Below are positions 1 through 5,118 of a stretch of DNA of 5,118 nucleotides, piece by piece. This DNA comes from Holophagales bacterium (GTDB lineage: Bacteria > Acidobacteriota > Holophagae > Holophagales > Holophagaceae): contig JAIRRD010000057.1 in NCBI GenBank assembly GCA_031256155.1, positions 1 to 5,118 on the forward strand, in the 5' to 3' direction. The notes beneath the pieces were generated by a model that saw nothing but the letters and a program-made list of their open reading frames with translations, did no database searches and was not told where the DNA came from. The first letter of the stretch is position 1. Every line of letters starts with the position of its first letter. Position numbers and translations under genes: made by a program.

Positions 1-10
1 TTTTCGCTTT

Positions 11-52
11 CATAGTCCATTTACGGCGAGCCAAGCTCGCCTATGGACTATG
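11..52. repeat. Long two-part inverted repeat (hairpin 1 of a cluster of three)
   Basis: Outer arms CATAGTCCAT (11-20) and ATGGACTATG (43-52) are perfect reverse complements. Inside them GGCGAGC (25-31) and GCTCGCC (35-41) pair perfectly around a CAA loop. The two stems are separated by an asymmetric internal loop, TTAC against T. Seventeen base pairs in 42 nt is far beyond chance. Neither side carries a run of T that would make it a classical intrinsic terminator. Its role is unknown; it is the first of three adjacent hairpins and may be part of a repeat element. Confidence 0.8.
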
Positions 53-56
53 AGCG

Positions 57-82
57 GCCGTGATTCGCAAGCGAATCCCGGC
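57..82. repeat. Inverted repeat (hairpin 2 of the cluster)
   Basis: GATTCGC (62-68) and GCGAATC (71-77) form a near-continuous palindrome with AA at the centre. Outer GCCG (57-60) and CGGC (79-82) extend the stem after one T/C mismatch. It starts 4 nt after hairpin 1 and touches hairpin 3. No T tract follows on either strand. Function not recognised. Confidence 0.7.
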
Positions 83-116
83 ATAGCGGTTTGACTACAA
101 TAAGTTAAACCGCTAT
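83..116. repeat. Inverted repeat carrying the TATAGCGGTTT-type terminal motif (hairpin 3)
   Basis: Arms 83-96 (ATAGCGGTTTGACT) and 103-116 (AGTTAAACCGCTAT) match at 13 of 14 positions, and the one difference is a G.U pair on plus-strand RNA. The loop is 6 nt. The right arm, read on the minus strand as TATAGCGGTTTAACTT (117-102), recurs with one change at 3039-3024 in another intergenic region. This shared end motif, beginning with TA, suggests a family of small TA-flanked repeats, perhaps mobilised by an IS630/mariner-type transposase. No transposase is present here, so this is inference. Confidence 0.65.
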
Positions 117-290
117 AATGGAGCGAGCCGCCATCGGCAGGGAGCGGAATGGAAGGCGTAGGCGGTGCTTGCCTATTTGTACTGTTTGGCAAGGGCGTTG
201 ACTATAGTTAATGCACTTCATAGCATATCCCGCTTCCATAAGCATTTTGTCAATATTCACTCGCGCTTTCGCTTCGGGTGTTATTTGCAT
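105..290 (-). pseudogene. Truncated HsdR-like (type I restriction R subunit or helicase) N-terminal fragment
   Basis: An ATG at 290 lies 4 nt after the cmk stop. A GAGGG stretch abuts it, closer than an ideal ribosome binding site. The frame runs 61 codons to a TAA at 107-105. Residues 1-22 contain TPEAKARVNIDKMLMEAGY, which resembles the opening 'TPE-x-x-AR-x-x-ID-x-x-L-x-x-AGW' of HsdR-type restriction subunits and related DEAD-box proteins. After about residue 25 the resemblance stops, and the rest reads through low-information sequence into the hairpin cluster. Intact HsdR proteins are many hundreds of residues long, so this would be a remnant broken by deletion or by insertion of repeat DNA. 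The call rests on remembered family resemblance over a short stretch. It could instead be a small unknown protein or a chance frame. Confidence 0.35.
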
Positions 291-294
291 TCCC

Positions 295-957
295 TCATAG
301 TACTTGTGGAAGCGCTCTATATATCTGAACTATTTTCTCCACCACTTCTTCCAGGCTCAGGTCACTTGAATCCAGCAAAACAGCGTCATTCGCCTTACGG
401 AGCGGGCTTAGGTCGCGTGTGGAATCCAAGTGGTCGCGTCTAGCTTGATCCGCCAGCACTTCTTCAAAACTTGTTGATAGACCTTTGGCCTGAAGTTCTA
501 AGAACCGTCTTTGTGCCCTTGCTTCCGGGCTGGCCGCCAAAAATATTTTGCAAATGGCCTGCGGAAAAACAACAGTGCCAATGTCTCGGCCATCAACTAT
601 CCAGTTGCCTATTTGGCCTAAATTGCGCTGGAGTTCAACCAGTAATGTCCGCACTCTGGGGTCAGCACTGACAGCGGAAACATTTTTTGTAACTTCGGGA
701 GCGCGGATTGCGTCTGAAACGTCCTCGCCATTCAAAAAATAAGATGTACCCCTCTGTTCATAGCCGACAGAAGCCAATATCCGTTCAACGCCGCTCCTAT
801 CGTTCAGAGATACATCCGCTCTTTGAAATGCCAATGTCACGGCGCGATACATAGCACCTGTGTCCATGTAATCCCATTTAAGCGCCGCAGCTACGCGTTT
901 GGCGGTGGTGGATTTACCAACACCGGAAGGTCCGTCAAGCGCTATTAAGTTGAGCAT
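295..957 (-). CDS. cmk: Cytidylate kinase
   Basis: This enzyme transfers phosphate from ATP to CMP or dCMP, giving CDP or dCDP in the cytoplasm for nucleotide recycling and DNA/RNA precursor supply. The 220-residue length is normal for the bacterial family. The P-loop GPSGVGKS is at residues 9-16. The nucleotide-monophosphate site DTGAMYRA is at 32-39, and the family motif VDGRDIGTVVFP at 121-132. The LID and C-terminal signature RRDHLDSTRDLSPLRKANDA (174-193) is followed by LLDSS. All key residues look intact. The start is the ATG at 957, immediately after the purC TAA (958-960) with no intervening base, so translation is probably coupled to purC; only a weak AGG lies upstream, inside purC. 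The TGA at 297-295 is followed 4 nt later by the HsdR-like frame. Identification is very secure. Confidence 0.97.
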   Translation of the reverse strand: MLNLIALDGPSGVGKSTTAKRVAAALKWDYMDTGAMYRAVTLAFQRADVSLNDRSGVERILASVGYEQRGTSYFLNGEDVSDAIRAPEVTKNVSAVSADPRVRTLLVELQRNLGQIGNWIVDGRDIGTVVFPQAICKIFLAASPEARAQRRFLELQAKGLSTSFEEVLADQARRDHLDSTRDLSPLRKANDAVLLDSSDLSLEEVVEKIVQIYRALPQVL

Positions 958-1842
958 TTAGACCTGTACTCCAAAGCGGTTTGCCAAATCCAGGTACCTC
1001 GCACGAATGTTTTGAATTATGTCCGGCGGAAGTGGAGGCGGCGGGGGTTGTTTGTTCCAGTCTTTCAGCGTTTCCAGATAATCGCGGAGGTATTGTTTAT
1101 CCAGGCTTGGCGGATTTCTGCCCGGTTCATATTGTTCCATTGGCCAGTATCTGCTGGAATCAGGTGTCAGCACTTCATCAATCAGTATCAGACTCCCATC
1201 TTCCATCTGACCAAATTCAAACTTGGTATCCGCTAGGATAATTTTTCGCTCCGCAGCAAGCTGGCGTCCACGCTGATACAGAGCTAGGCTCAGCTCTCGC
1301 AGTCGTCCGGCCAGGTCCTGACCTACTGTTTTTACCATTTGTTCAAAGCTGATATTTTCATCATGGCCTTCATCGGCTTTAGTTGATGGTGTAAATACAG
1401 GCTCTGGTAGCTTGTGAGCCATGCCCAGACCCTTTGGAAGCTGAATACTGCAAACAGTGCCATGTTTTTCATACTCTTTAAGGCCGCTTCCGGCTAAATA
1501 TCCGCGGACAATACATTCAATGGGAACAACACGGGCCTTTCTGACCAGAACAGACCGCCCTTCCAACTGGTCGGCATGACTACGTAATTCGTCTGGATAG
1601 TCACTCACTTTTGCGGATAGCAGATGATTGGGCAAAATGTCTTTTGTGGCGTTAAACCAAAAATTAGCTACCTGTGTCAAAATTTTTCCCTTATCGGGGA
1701 TAGGTTCATTCATGACAACATCAAAGGCGCTGACTCTATCCGTAGCGACAATCAGCAAACTAGAACCCAGATCGTAAACGTCCCTGACTTTGCCGCGGCG
1801 AACATTTTGGATTGGCAAACTGGATGATTTAAGTGGCTGCAT
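958..1842 (-). CDS. purC: Phosphoribosylaminoimidazole-succinocarboxamide synthase (SAICAR synthetase)
   Basis: It catalyses the ATP-dependent joining of CAIR and aspartate to give SAICAR, a mid-pathway step of de novo IMP synthesis in the cytoplasm. The protein has 294 residues, the longer ADE1-like form rather than the roughly 240-residue form. Visible motifs are the glycine-rich GKVRDVYDLG (17-26), ATDRVSAFDV (33-42), signature 1 VPIECIVRGYLAGSG (106-120), signature 2 LADTKFEFG (203-211) and LIDEVLTPDSSRYWP (220-234). A proline run (PPPPPLPP) near residues 267-274 precedes the C-terminal helix, in a region that is often proline-rich in this form. The start ATG at 1842 has a good AAGGA ribosome binding site. 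The stop directly abuts the cmk start. The 75-nt gap to the upstream TPR gene leaves room for a promoter, but I see no convincing -35/-10 pair. Confidence 0.97.
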   Translation of the reverse strand: MQPLKSSSLPIQNVRRGKVRDVYDLGSSLLIVATDRVSAFDVVMNEPIPDKGKILTQVANFWFNATKDILPNHLLSAKVSDYPDELRSHADQLEGRSVLVRKARVVPIECIVRGYLAGSGLKEYEKHGTVCSIQLPKGLGMAHKLPEPVFTPSTKADEGHDENISFEQMVKTVGQDLAGRLRELSLALYQRGRQLAAERKIILADTKFEFGQMEDGSLILIDEVLTPDSSRYWPMEQYEPGRNPPSLDKQYLRDYLETLKDWNKQPPPPPLPPDIIQNIRARYLDLANRFGVQV

Positions 1843-1845
1843 GAA

Positions 1846-1852
1846 CTTCCTT
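1846..1852 (-). promoter_or_regulatory. Ribosome binding site of purC
   Basis: The minus strand reads AAGGAAG here. AAGGA ends 5 nt before the ATG at 1842, which supports that start codon. Confidence 0.7.
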
Positions 1853-1911
1853 ATCGGCTGATTACGTTTCAGAGATTACACCAGACTGCGTTCAATGTAT
1901 GTTGAAGCAAT

Positions 1912-1931
1912 CTGATATTAGTTTATATCAG
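1912..1931 (-). repeat. AT-rich hairpin straddling the TPR gene stop codon
   Basis: CTGATAT (1912-1918) and ATATCAG (1925-1931) are perfect 7-bp arms around a 6-nt loop that contains part of the TAA stop (1920-1918). On the minus-strand RNA the stem is followed by AUUGCUUC and not a U tract, so it is not a convincing terminator. It may be a weak 3' end structure or chance. Confidence 0.4.
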
Positions 1932-2961
1932 GTAATTTGCGCGGCGTTGGGGCAGACCAATGAAGCCCATAGGGTAAAAGATTATAGCGGTTCTGGATTC
2001 CCACCCAACGCGATAATTCAGATTCATGTATAGACCCATCAGGGGGGGCGAGCGGCATGTTATGCCTGCTGACAAATACTTTTATTTCGGCTTGTGTGAC
2101 ATTTAAGAGGCGCGGAAGTTCATCCAGTGGGTAAACTGTCTCAAATTCTGAGTGTACAATGGAGCGGTAATCAAATGTTTCTTTGAGTACGGATGTTGTG
2201 GCTGTTTTGTCCAATTCAAAGGCGGCATCAAGGTGGGGATACGGATCGCCACCCAAAAGGCTCTTGGATTGAGCCGCTCCTATGTGCGCCATTGGGTGCA
2301 TTGGCTTGTTTTGCAGAATATTCTGGAAAACTTTCAGAGCCTCTTTGGGTCTCTCAAGATAAATCAGTGCCTCAGCGTATCTGATAAAAGCTTCTGTTTC
2401 ATCAGGCTCCGCACGCATCCATTGTTCTGTTATTCCAAGGCACTCCTCAATGAGACACAATTCTCTTAATAATACTGATAACCGCCGAAGAGCGCTGGCG
2501 TTACCGGGACTCAGCAACAGCATCCTTTCCAGCAACTCCGCCGCTCTTGCGGGTTCGTTATTAGATTCCAGTTTTTGTGACCAATTAAATAAAATCTGTG
2601 CCTGCTCTTCAATTGAGTGATTAAGCGTGCTGCGTCTCTCGTCAGTGGGATGCATTATTTGAGTTTGTACCCAGGTATGAAAAGCAGGATTCCGACCATC
2701 CGGTCTTGTCAAATCATCTTCAATGGCATGGATGATGAGCTTCATACCGCGCTCCCACAAGACAGGGAGCGGAACTCTCAAATGAGATGAGAGTTCACGC
2801 TTCAGCGGCTGCAGTTGATCATCGCCGCGGCCCAGATGAAGCTTTAGTCGTAAAAATCTTGGATAATCGGGCGAAGTTTGCGTTAATGCTACGCGCAGAG
2901 CCAATTCGCCTGTCTCAGGGTCAAACCCATCCAACAGCAAAAACTCAAGCATCGTACGCAT
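1918..2961 (-). CDS. TPR-repeat protein with a C-terminal helix-turn-helix-like domain
   Basis: This 347-residue protein has no signal peptide or membrane segment and is probably cytoplasmic. I do not recognise the N-terminal 115 residues. Tetratricopeptide-like helical pairs run from about 119 to 221, with units near 119-151, 155-187 and 189-221, the last two ending in A/N-x-P turns (AEPDE, NKPMHP). A fourth, weaker unit reaches about 250. Such repeats bind protein partners. Residues 277-320 (YPLDELPRLLNVTQAEIKVF, then ...IHESELSRWVG) follow the pattern of excisionase/MerR-type HTH_17 domains: a hydrophobic helix, LLNVTQ turn, recognition helix, short wing and ESELSRW. A regulator role is therefore possible but inferred. 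Two ATGs (2961 and 2952) compete, and neither has a clear Shine-Dalgarno sequence; I keep the first. The gene starts 10 nt beyond a structured repeat element and ends 75 nt before purC. Confidence 0.85.
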   Translation of the reverse strand: MRTMLEFLLLDGFDPETGELALRVALTQTSPDYPRFLRLKLHLGRGDDQLQPLKRELSSHLRVPLPVLWERGMKLIIHAIEDDLTRPDGRNPAFHTWVQTQIMHPTDERRSTLNHSIEEQAQILFNWSQKLESNNEPARAAELLERMLLLSPGNASALRRLSVLLRELCLIEECLGITEQWMRAEPDETEAFIRYAEALIYLERPKEALKVFQNILQNKPMHPMAHIGAAQSKSLLGGDPYPHLDAAFELDKTATTSVLKETFDYRSIVHSEFETVYPLDELPRLLNVTQAEIKVFVSRHNMPLAPPDGSIHESELSRWVGIQNRYNLLPYGLHWSAPTPRKLPDIN

Positions 2962-2971
2962 AAATTAAGGG

Positions 2972-3039
2972 TATAGCAATTCCGTATAAAATGTGCCATT
3001 TCACACGGAATGAAGTCTGGCTGAAGTTAAATCGCTATA
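2972..3039. mobile_element. MITE-like structured element with TA-bounded terminal inverted repeats
   Basis: This 68-nt intergenic element begins TATAGCAATTC (2972-2982) and ends AAATCGCTATA (3029-3039). The ends match as inverted repeats at 9 of 11 positions, and one mismatch is a G.U pair on the minus-strand RNA. Both ends carry TA, compatible with the TA target duplication of IS630/mariner-type elements. The right end, extended to 3024-3039, shares 15 of 16 bases with the right arm of the hairpin at 102-117. A 15-bp hairpin sits inside. It fills most of the 83-nt gap between the cohesin-like lipoprotein gene and the TPR gene. No coding capacity. The mobile-element reading is inference from end structure and recurrence. 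Confidence 0.5.
2979..3011 (-). repeat. 15-bp RNA-type hairpin inside the intergenic element
   Basis: Arms 2979-2993 (ATTCCGTATAAAATG) and 2997-3011 (CATTTCACACGGAAT) pair around a 3-nt loop. Thirteen pairs are Watson-Crick. The other two are A/C clashes on plus-strand RNA but G.U pairs on minus-strand RNA, so the stem is complete only in the transcript that runs from the lipoprotein gene towards the TPR gene. No U tract follows (UGCUAUACCC), so it is not a standard terminator. It could protect the 3' end of the upstream mRNA, attenuate the TPR gene, or be the core of the repeat element. Confidence 0.7.
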
Positions 3040-3044
3040 TATCC

Positions 3045-3875
3045 TCAATTAATTTTAAGAGTTCCGAGTATCACATTAATTGGAGCAATGGTAGTGATTG
3101 CACCTGTGTTGGATGTAATCCTGAATTTATCCACAGAAAGCGAAATTGTTTGCGTGGGCGCAGCAGCAGGATTGCAGTCCAAGGCAACGCGCGCTAACAC
3201 GCCGTCGTTGAGGTTTACCGAGTTGGTTATTCCTTTTTGTGCAATTACAGCTTTCAACTGATTATTTTCAACAGTGGCCTTGAGGCCGGTCAGACCGCTG
3301 CCCAGGTTAAATATCGTGCCGTTTTGAACAAGCATTGTGTCAGTTGACGCGACCCTTGCCCAGTTGACAACACTTGCGCTGCTGCAAGATATTGTAAACG
3401 CAAGACCAGCAGACTGACCTGACTGCCCTGCAGTAACCAGGTCAAGCACTAAATGGGTTGATGTACTCATAGCTTTGTTCTTGACAAACCTGTAATAGTT
3501 GCCCGGCATTGGATCTGTATAAGTCATTTTAGAAAAAGCAACTTTTACTGTCGCCGTATCGCTCTTGGCTTTATCGGCTGAACTGGTTGCTATTACATGG
3601 TACGTACCCGCTGTCATTGGCGCTGTATAGATACCACTTTGAGTCAATGTGCCCCCCGACGATGACTCCTGCAGAGACCACGTTACTCCCGTATTGTCAG
3701 TACCTGTAACGGAAGCGGTAAAAGTCTGCCGCTCACCTATTTCAAGGTCGGCTGTCTTTGGGTCAATCATAATAGCAACATTAGATTTATTTGACCCGCC
3801 GCTGCAGCCAATAAAAAATGTTAAAGCCGCCGAACAAAAGACAGAGCAGCTCAGCTTTAAGAAATACGCTTTCAT
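3045..3875 (-). CDS. Lipoprotein with Ig-like domain and C-terminal cohesin-like domain
   Basis: This 276-residue protein is probably lipid-anchored on the cell envelope. Residues 1-24 form a signal peptide ending in the lipobox FIGC, so Cys24 would carry the lipid; the following Ser-Gly-Gly is a typical flexible tether. Residues 33-112 look like a bacterial Ig-like (Big_2 type) domain: IDPKTADLEIGERQTFTASV, VTWSL, GIYTAP, and a closing TATVKV strand. Residues 140-276 match the layout of a cohesin: LVLDLVTAG, GLAFTISCSSASVV, a central NNQLKAVIA strand, NDGVLARVALD (compare DGVxAxITF in cohesins), TISLSVDKFRI and closing GTLKI. The ATG at 3875 is preferred over the in-frame TTG at 3881, because the AAGGAG lies 8 nt from the ATG but only 2 nt from the TTG. 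The gene follows the dockerin-bearing gene by 12 nt, suggesting its product binds that protein. A different beta-sandwich, such as a carbohydrate-binding module, is the main alternative for the C-terminal part. Confidence 0.8.
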   Translation of the reverse strand: MKAYFLKLSCSVFCSAALTFFIGCSGGSNKSNVAIMIDPKTADLEIGERQTFTASVTGTDNTGVTWSLQESSSGGTLTQSGIYTAPMTAGTYHVIATSSADKAKSDTATVKVAFSKMTYTDPMPGNYYRFVKNKAMSTSTHLVLDLVTAGQSGQSAGLAFTISCSSASVVNWARVASTDTMLVQNGTIFNLGSGLTGLKATVENNQLKAVIAQKGITNSVNLNDGVLARVALDCNPAAAPTQTISLSVDKFRITSNTGAITTIAPINVILGTLKIN

Positions 3876-3883
3876 GGCCAAAT

Positions 3884-3889
3884 CTCCTT
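3884..3889 (-). promoter_or_regulatory. Ribosome binding site of the cohesin-like lipoprotein gene
   Basis: AAGGAG on the minus strand sits 8 nt before the ATG at 3875 and overlaps the TAA stop (3890-3888) of the upstream gene. This decides the start codon and points to co-translation with the dockerin-bearing protein. Confidence 0.8.
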
Positions 3890-5118
3890 AAAATGCGCCG
3901 AGAATAAGCGCAAGATCAACGTCGTCAATTTTTCCATCGCCATTAAAGTCCGCCACAGCAAGATCCTCTGCGGCAGTGCTTCCATACAGAGACATGAATT
4001 TCAAGAGGTCATATACATCTACACCCGCAGTTTCATCTATATCAAAAATACTGCCCGCCTGCATTTCCCAAACACCGCGGCCATGAGTACCAACGCGCAT
4101 AAAACTGCTGTCAGGCGCAATGTAAATATCGCGCACAGCAACCATTGGCAGTCCCTCACCAAAGCGCTCCCATGTCAAACCCTGATTTGTGGTTCGGTAT
4201 AGTCCGACATCTGTTCCGGCATAGACGGTGTTATTGTCCATCAGATCCACTTTTACAACGTGAACGGGGATACCAAAGGGAAAACCATTGGAATTAGTAG
4301 GAGAACCATCAATAGCTGTCCATGTGCTACCACCGTCTGTGGATTTCCACAGATGGTTGGCAGTAAGTCCGCCCTCAGAACCAGCAACATTCCAGATAGC
4401 TTGACGCACGGAGGACACGTACATAATATTCGGGTCTGCTGTGTCAAAGGCTATATCCGCCATACTGTTGAGGCCACCCGGAAATCCCGTAAAGGTTCTC
4501 CATGTAGCGCCGTTGTTATCCGAAATTGCTACTCTGCCGCGTCTATAATTATTGCCGCCTATGGGCTCACTTATGTCGAATGTAGCGCCAACCAGACCCA
4601 GCTTTAAATTGGAAGCTCCAAAACAGCGAATAGTACCGCCCGGCCATCCATTTCCGGTTGTCGGCAATGCTGTCCAAGTGCTTCCAAAATTATCAGAAAC
4701 ATAAGGCACCTCATTGGTAAATGTATATACGCGATTGCCAGTGGGATCGGCCAGTGTGTTAGTAAGACGAGTATTGAAAGGCGCGTTGCCGCCGTCAGAA
4801 GCAGAACCAAAACCAGTAATTCCGCTCACTGACTGGCTAAAGGTAGTGCCGCCGTTGGTGCTGCGTTGCACACGCGTGTAGTAAAGAGAACCCAGCATTA
4901 AATTGCCGTTGTACGGGTGTATTAAACAGCCAAAACCATCGCCGCCTATGGCGTAGTCATAGGTATTGTTTACAGCTTCAGTCCTCACCCTGGTGCCTAA
5001 ATCCTGAAATCCCACGATTACGCGATCTCTTGATCCGGGAGGCGTGGCCGCTGTGGTGCTTCCGATGCTATAGACTAAATGGGTCGCTATATTCCTGTTG
5101 CGGCGATGGTCAATTATC
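3888..5118 (-). CDS. Secreted Asp-box (BNR) beta-propeller protein with C-terminal dockerin-like module, 5' truncated by window
   Basis: The frame stays open to the window edge, so the 409 visible residues are only the C-terminal part. The GTG at 5015 is internal, since 34 in-frame codons before it are open and continue into family-like sequence (VIVGFQDLGTRVRT). Counting from that GTG, five Asp-box turns of the form S/T-x-x-x-G-x-T-W/F are visible: STNGGTTF (52-59), SDNFGSTW (107-114), SDNNGATW (165-172), STDGGSTW (225-232) and TTNQGLTW (275-282). The propeller closes with GTHGRGVWEM (309-318). Residues 323-375 hold two calcium-loop repeats, DIDETAGVDVYD and DFNGDGKIDDVD, each followed by a short hydrophobic helix, as in type I dockerins. 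Asp-box propellers occur in sialidases, GH74 xyloglucanases and Vps10-like proteins; no catalytic residues can be assigned here. The missing N-terminus probably carries a secretion signal. The gene shares an operon with a cohesin-like lipoprotein 12 nt downstream. Confidence 0.9.
   Translation of the reverse strand, partial: IIDHRRNRNIATHLVYSIGSTTAATPPGSRDRVIVGFQDLGTRVRTEAVNNTYDYAIGGDGFGCLIHPYNGNLMLGSLYYTRVQRSTNGGTTFSQSVSGITGFGSASDGGNAPFNTRLTNTLADPTGNRVYTFTNEVPYVSDNFGSTWTALPTTGNGWPGGTIRCFGASNLKLGLVGATFDISEPIGGNNYRRGRVAISDNNGATWRTFTGFPGGLNSMADIAFDTADPNIMYVSSVRQAIWNVAGSEGGLTANHLWKSTDGGSTWTAIDGSPTNSNGFPFGIPVHVVKVDLMDNNTVYAGTDVGLYRTTNQGLTWERFGEGLPMVAVRDIYIAPDSSFMRVGTHGRGVWEMQAGSIFDIDETAGVDVYDLLKFMSLYGSTAAEDLAVADFNGDGKIDDVDLALILGAF

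Noticed and set aside
11..52. Intrinsic transcription terminator
   Set aside because: The stem is strong, but neither strand shows a T run after it.
83..116. Integron attC site suggested by GTTTAAC/GTTAAAC at the hairpin
   Set aside because: Only one arm fits the core-site consensus, no matching partner core lies at a suitable distance, and there is no integrase or cassette.
165..443. Plus-strand 92-codon open frame across the left intergenic region and the cmk 3' end
   Set aside because: Most of it is antisense to cmk, the product resembles no protein I know, and there is no ribosome binding site. It is a shadow frame.
1843..1917. Sigma-70 promoter for purC in the 75-nt gap (TGTAAT as -10)
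   Set aside because: The -10-like hexamer has no acceptable -35 partner at 16-18 nt, so I do not annotate it.
2976..2998. Sigma-54-type promoter suggested by TGGCAC followed by TTGCT on the minus strand upstream of the TPR gene
   Set aside because: The GG and GC elements are about 18 nt apart rather than the required 10, and both are explained by the inverted repeat.
5013..5015. GTG as the true start of the Asp-box protein
   Set aside because: The frame is open to the window edge, and the upstream codons read as propeller-like sequence continuous with what follows. The real start lies outside the window.

Overview
All recognisable genes in this window lie on the minus strand and read right to left. 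The set mixes two housekeeping enzymes with a secreted or cell-surface pair. The likely host is a Gram-negative, diderm bacterium from a lineage that uses dockerin and cohesin modules outside true cellulosomes. The support is a lipoprotein signal followed by Ser, a bacterial Ig-like domain, and a dockerin-type C-terminus. Planctomycetota, Armatimonadota or a similar group would fit, but the sequence alone does not name a phylum.

Right end (about 3045-5118): the 3' part of a large secreted Asp-box (BNR) beta-propeller protein, whose gene runs off the window. It ends in two calcium-loop repeats that form a dockerin-like module. Only 12 nt after its stop codon starts a small lipoprotein with an Ig-like domain and a C-terminal domain that I read as a cohesin. 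A dockerin protein next to a lipid-anchored cohesin suggests a self-contained two-gene surface-anchoring system. This is the most interesting feature of the window.

Middle (2962-3044): a short, highly structured intergenic element. It holds a 15-bp hairpin whose only two imperfections are G.U pairs on the minus-strand RNA, nested inside TA-bounded terminal inverted repeats. The same terminal motif recurs at the far left of the window, which suggests a miniature (MITE-like) repeat family. Left of it lies a TPR protein (1918-2961) with a C-terminal helix-turn-helix-like segment, possibly a regulator.

Left part (295-1842): purC (SAICAR synthetase, purine synthesis) and cmk (cytidylate kinase). 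They are fused at the operon level with no gap: the purC TAA is followed directly by the cmk ATG. Four nt after cmk starts a 61-codon reading frame. Its first 25 or so residues resemble the N-terminus of type I restriction HsdR or related helicases, but the frame soon ends in repeat-rich DNA.

Left edge (1-about 290): apart from that fragment, this stretch holds three back-to-back inverted repeats (11-52, 57-82, 83-116) and no convincing intact gene.
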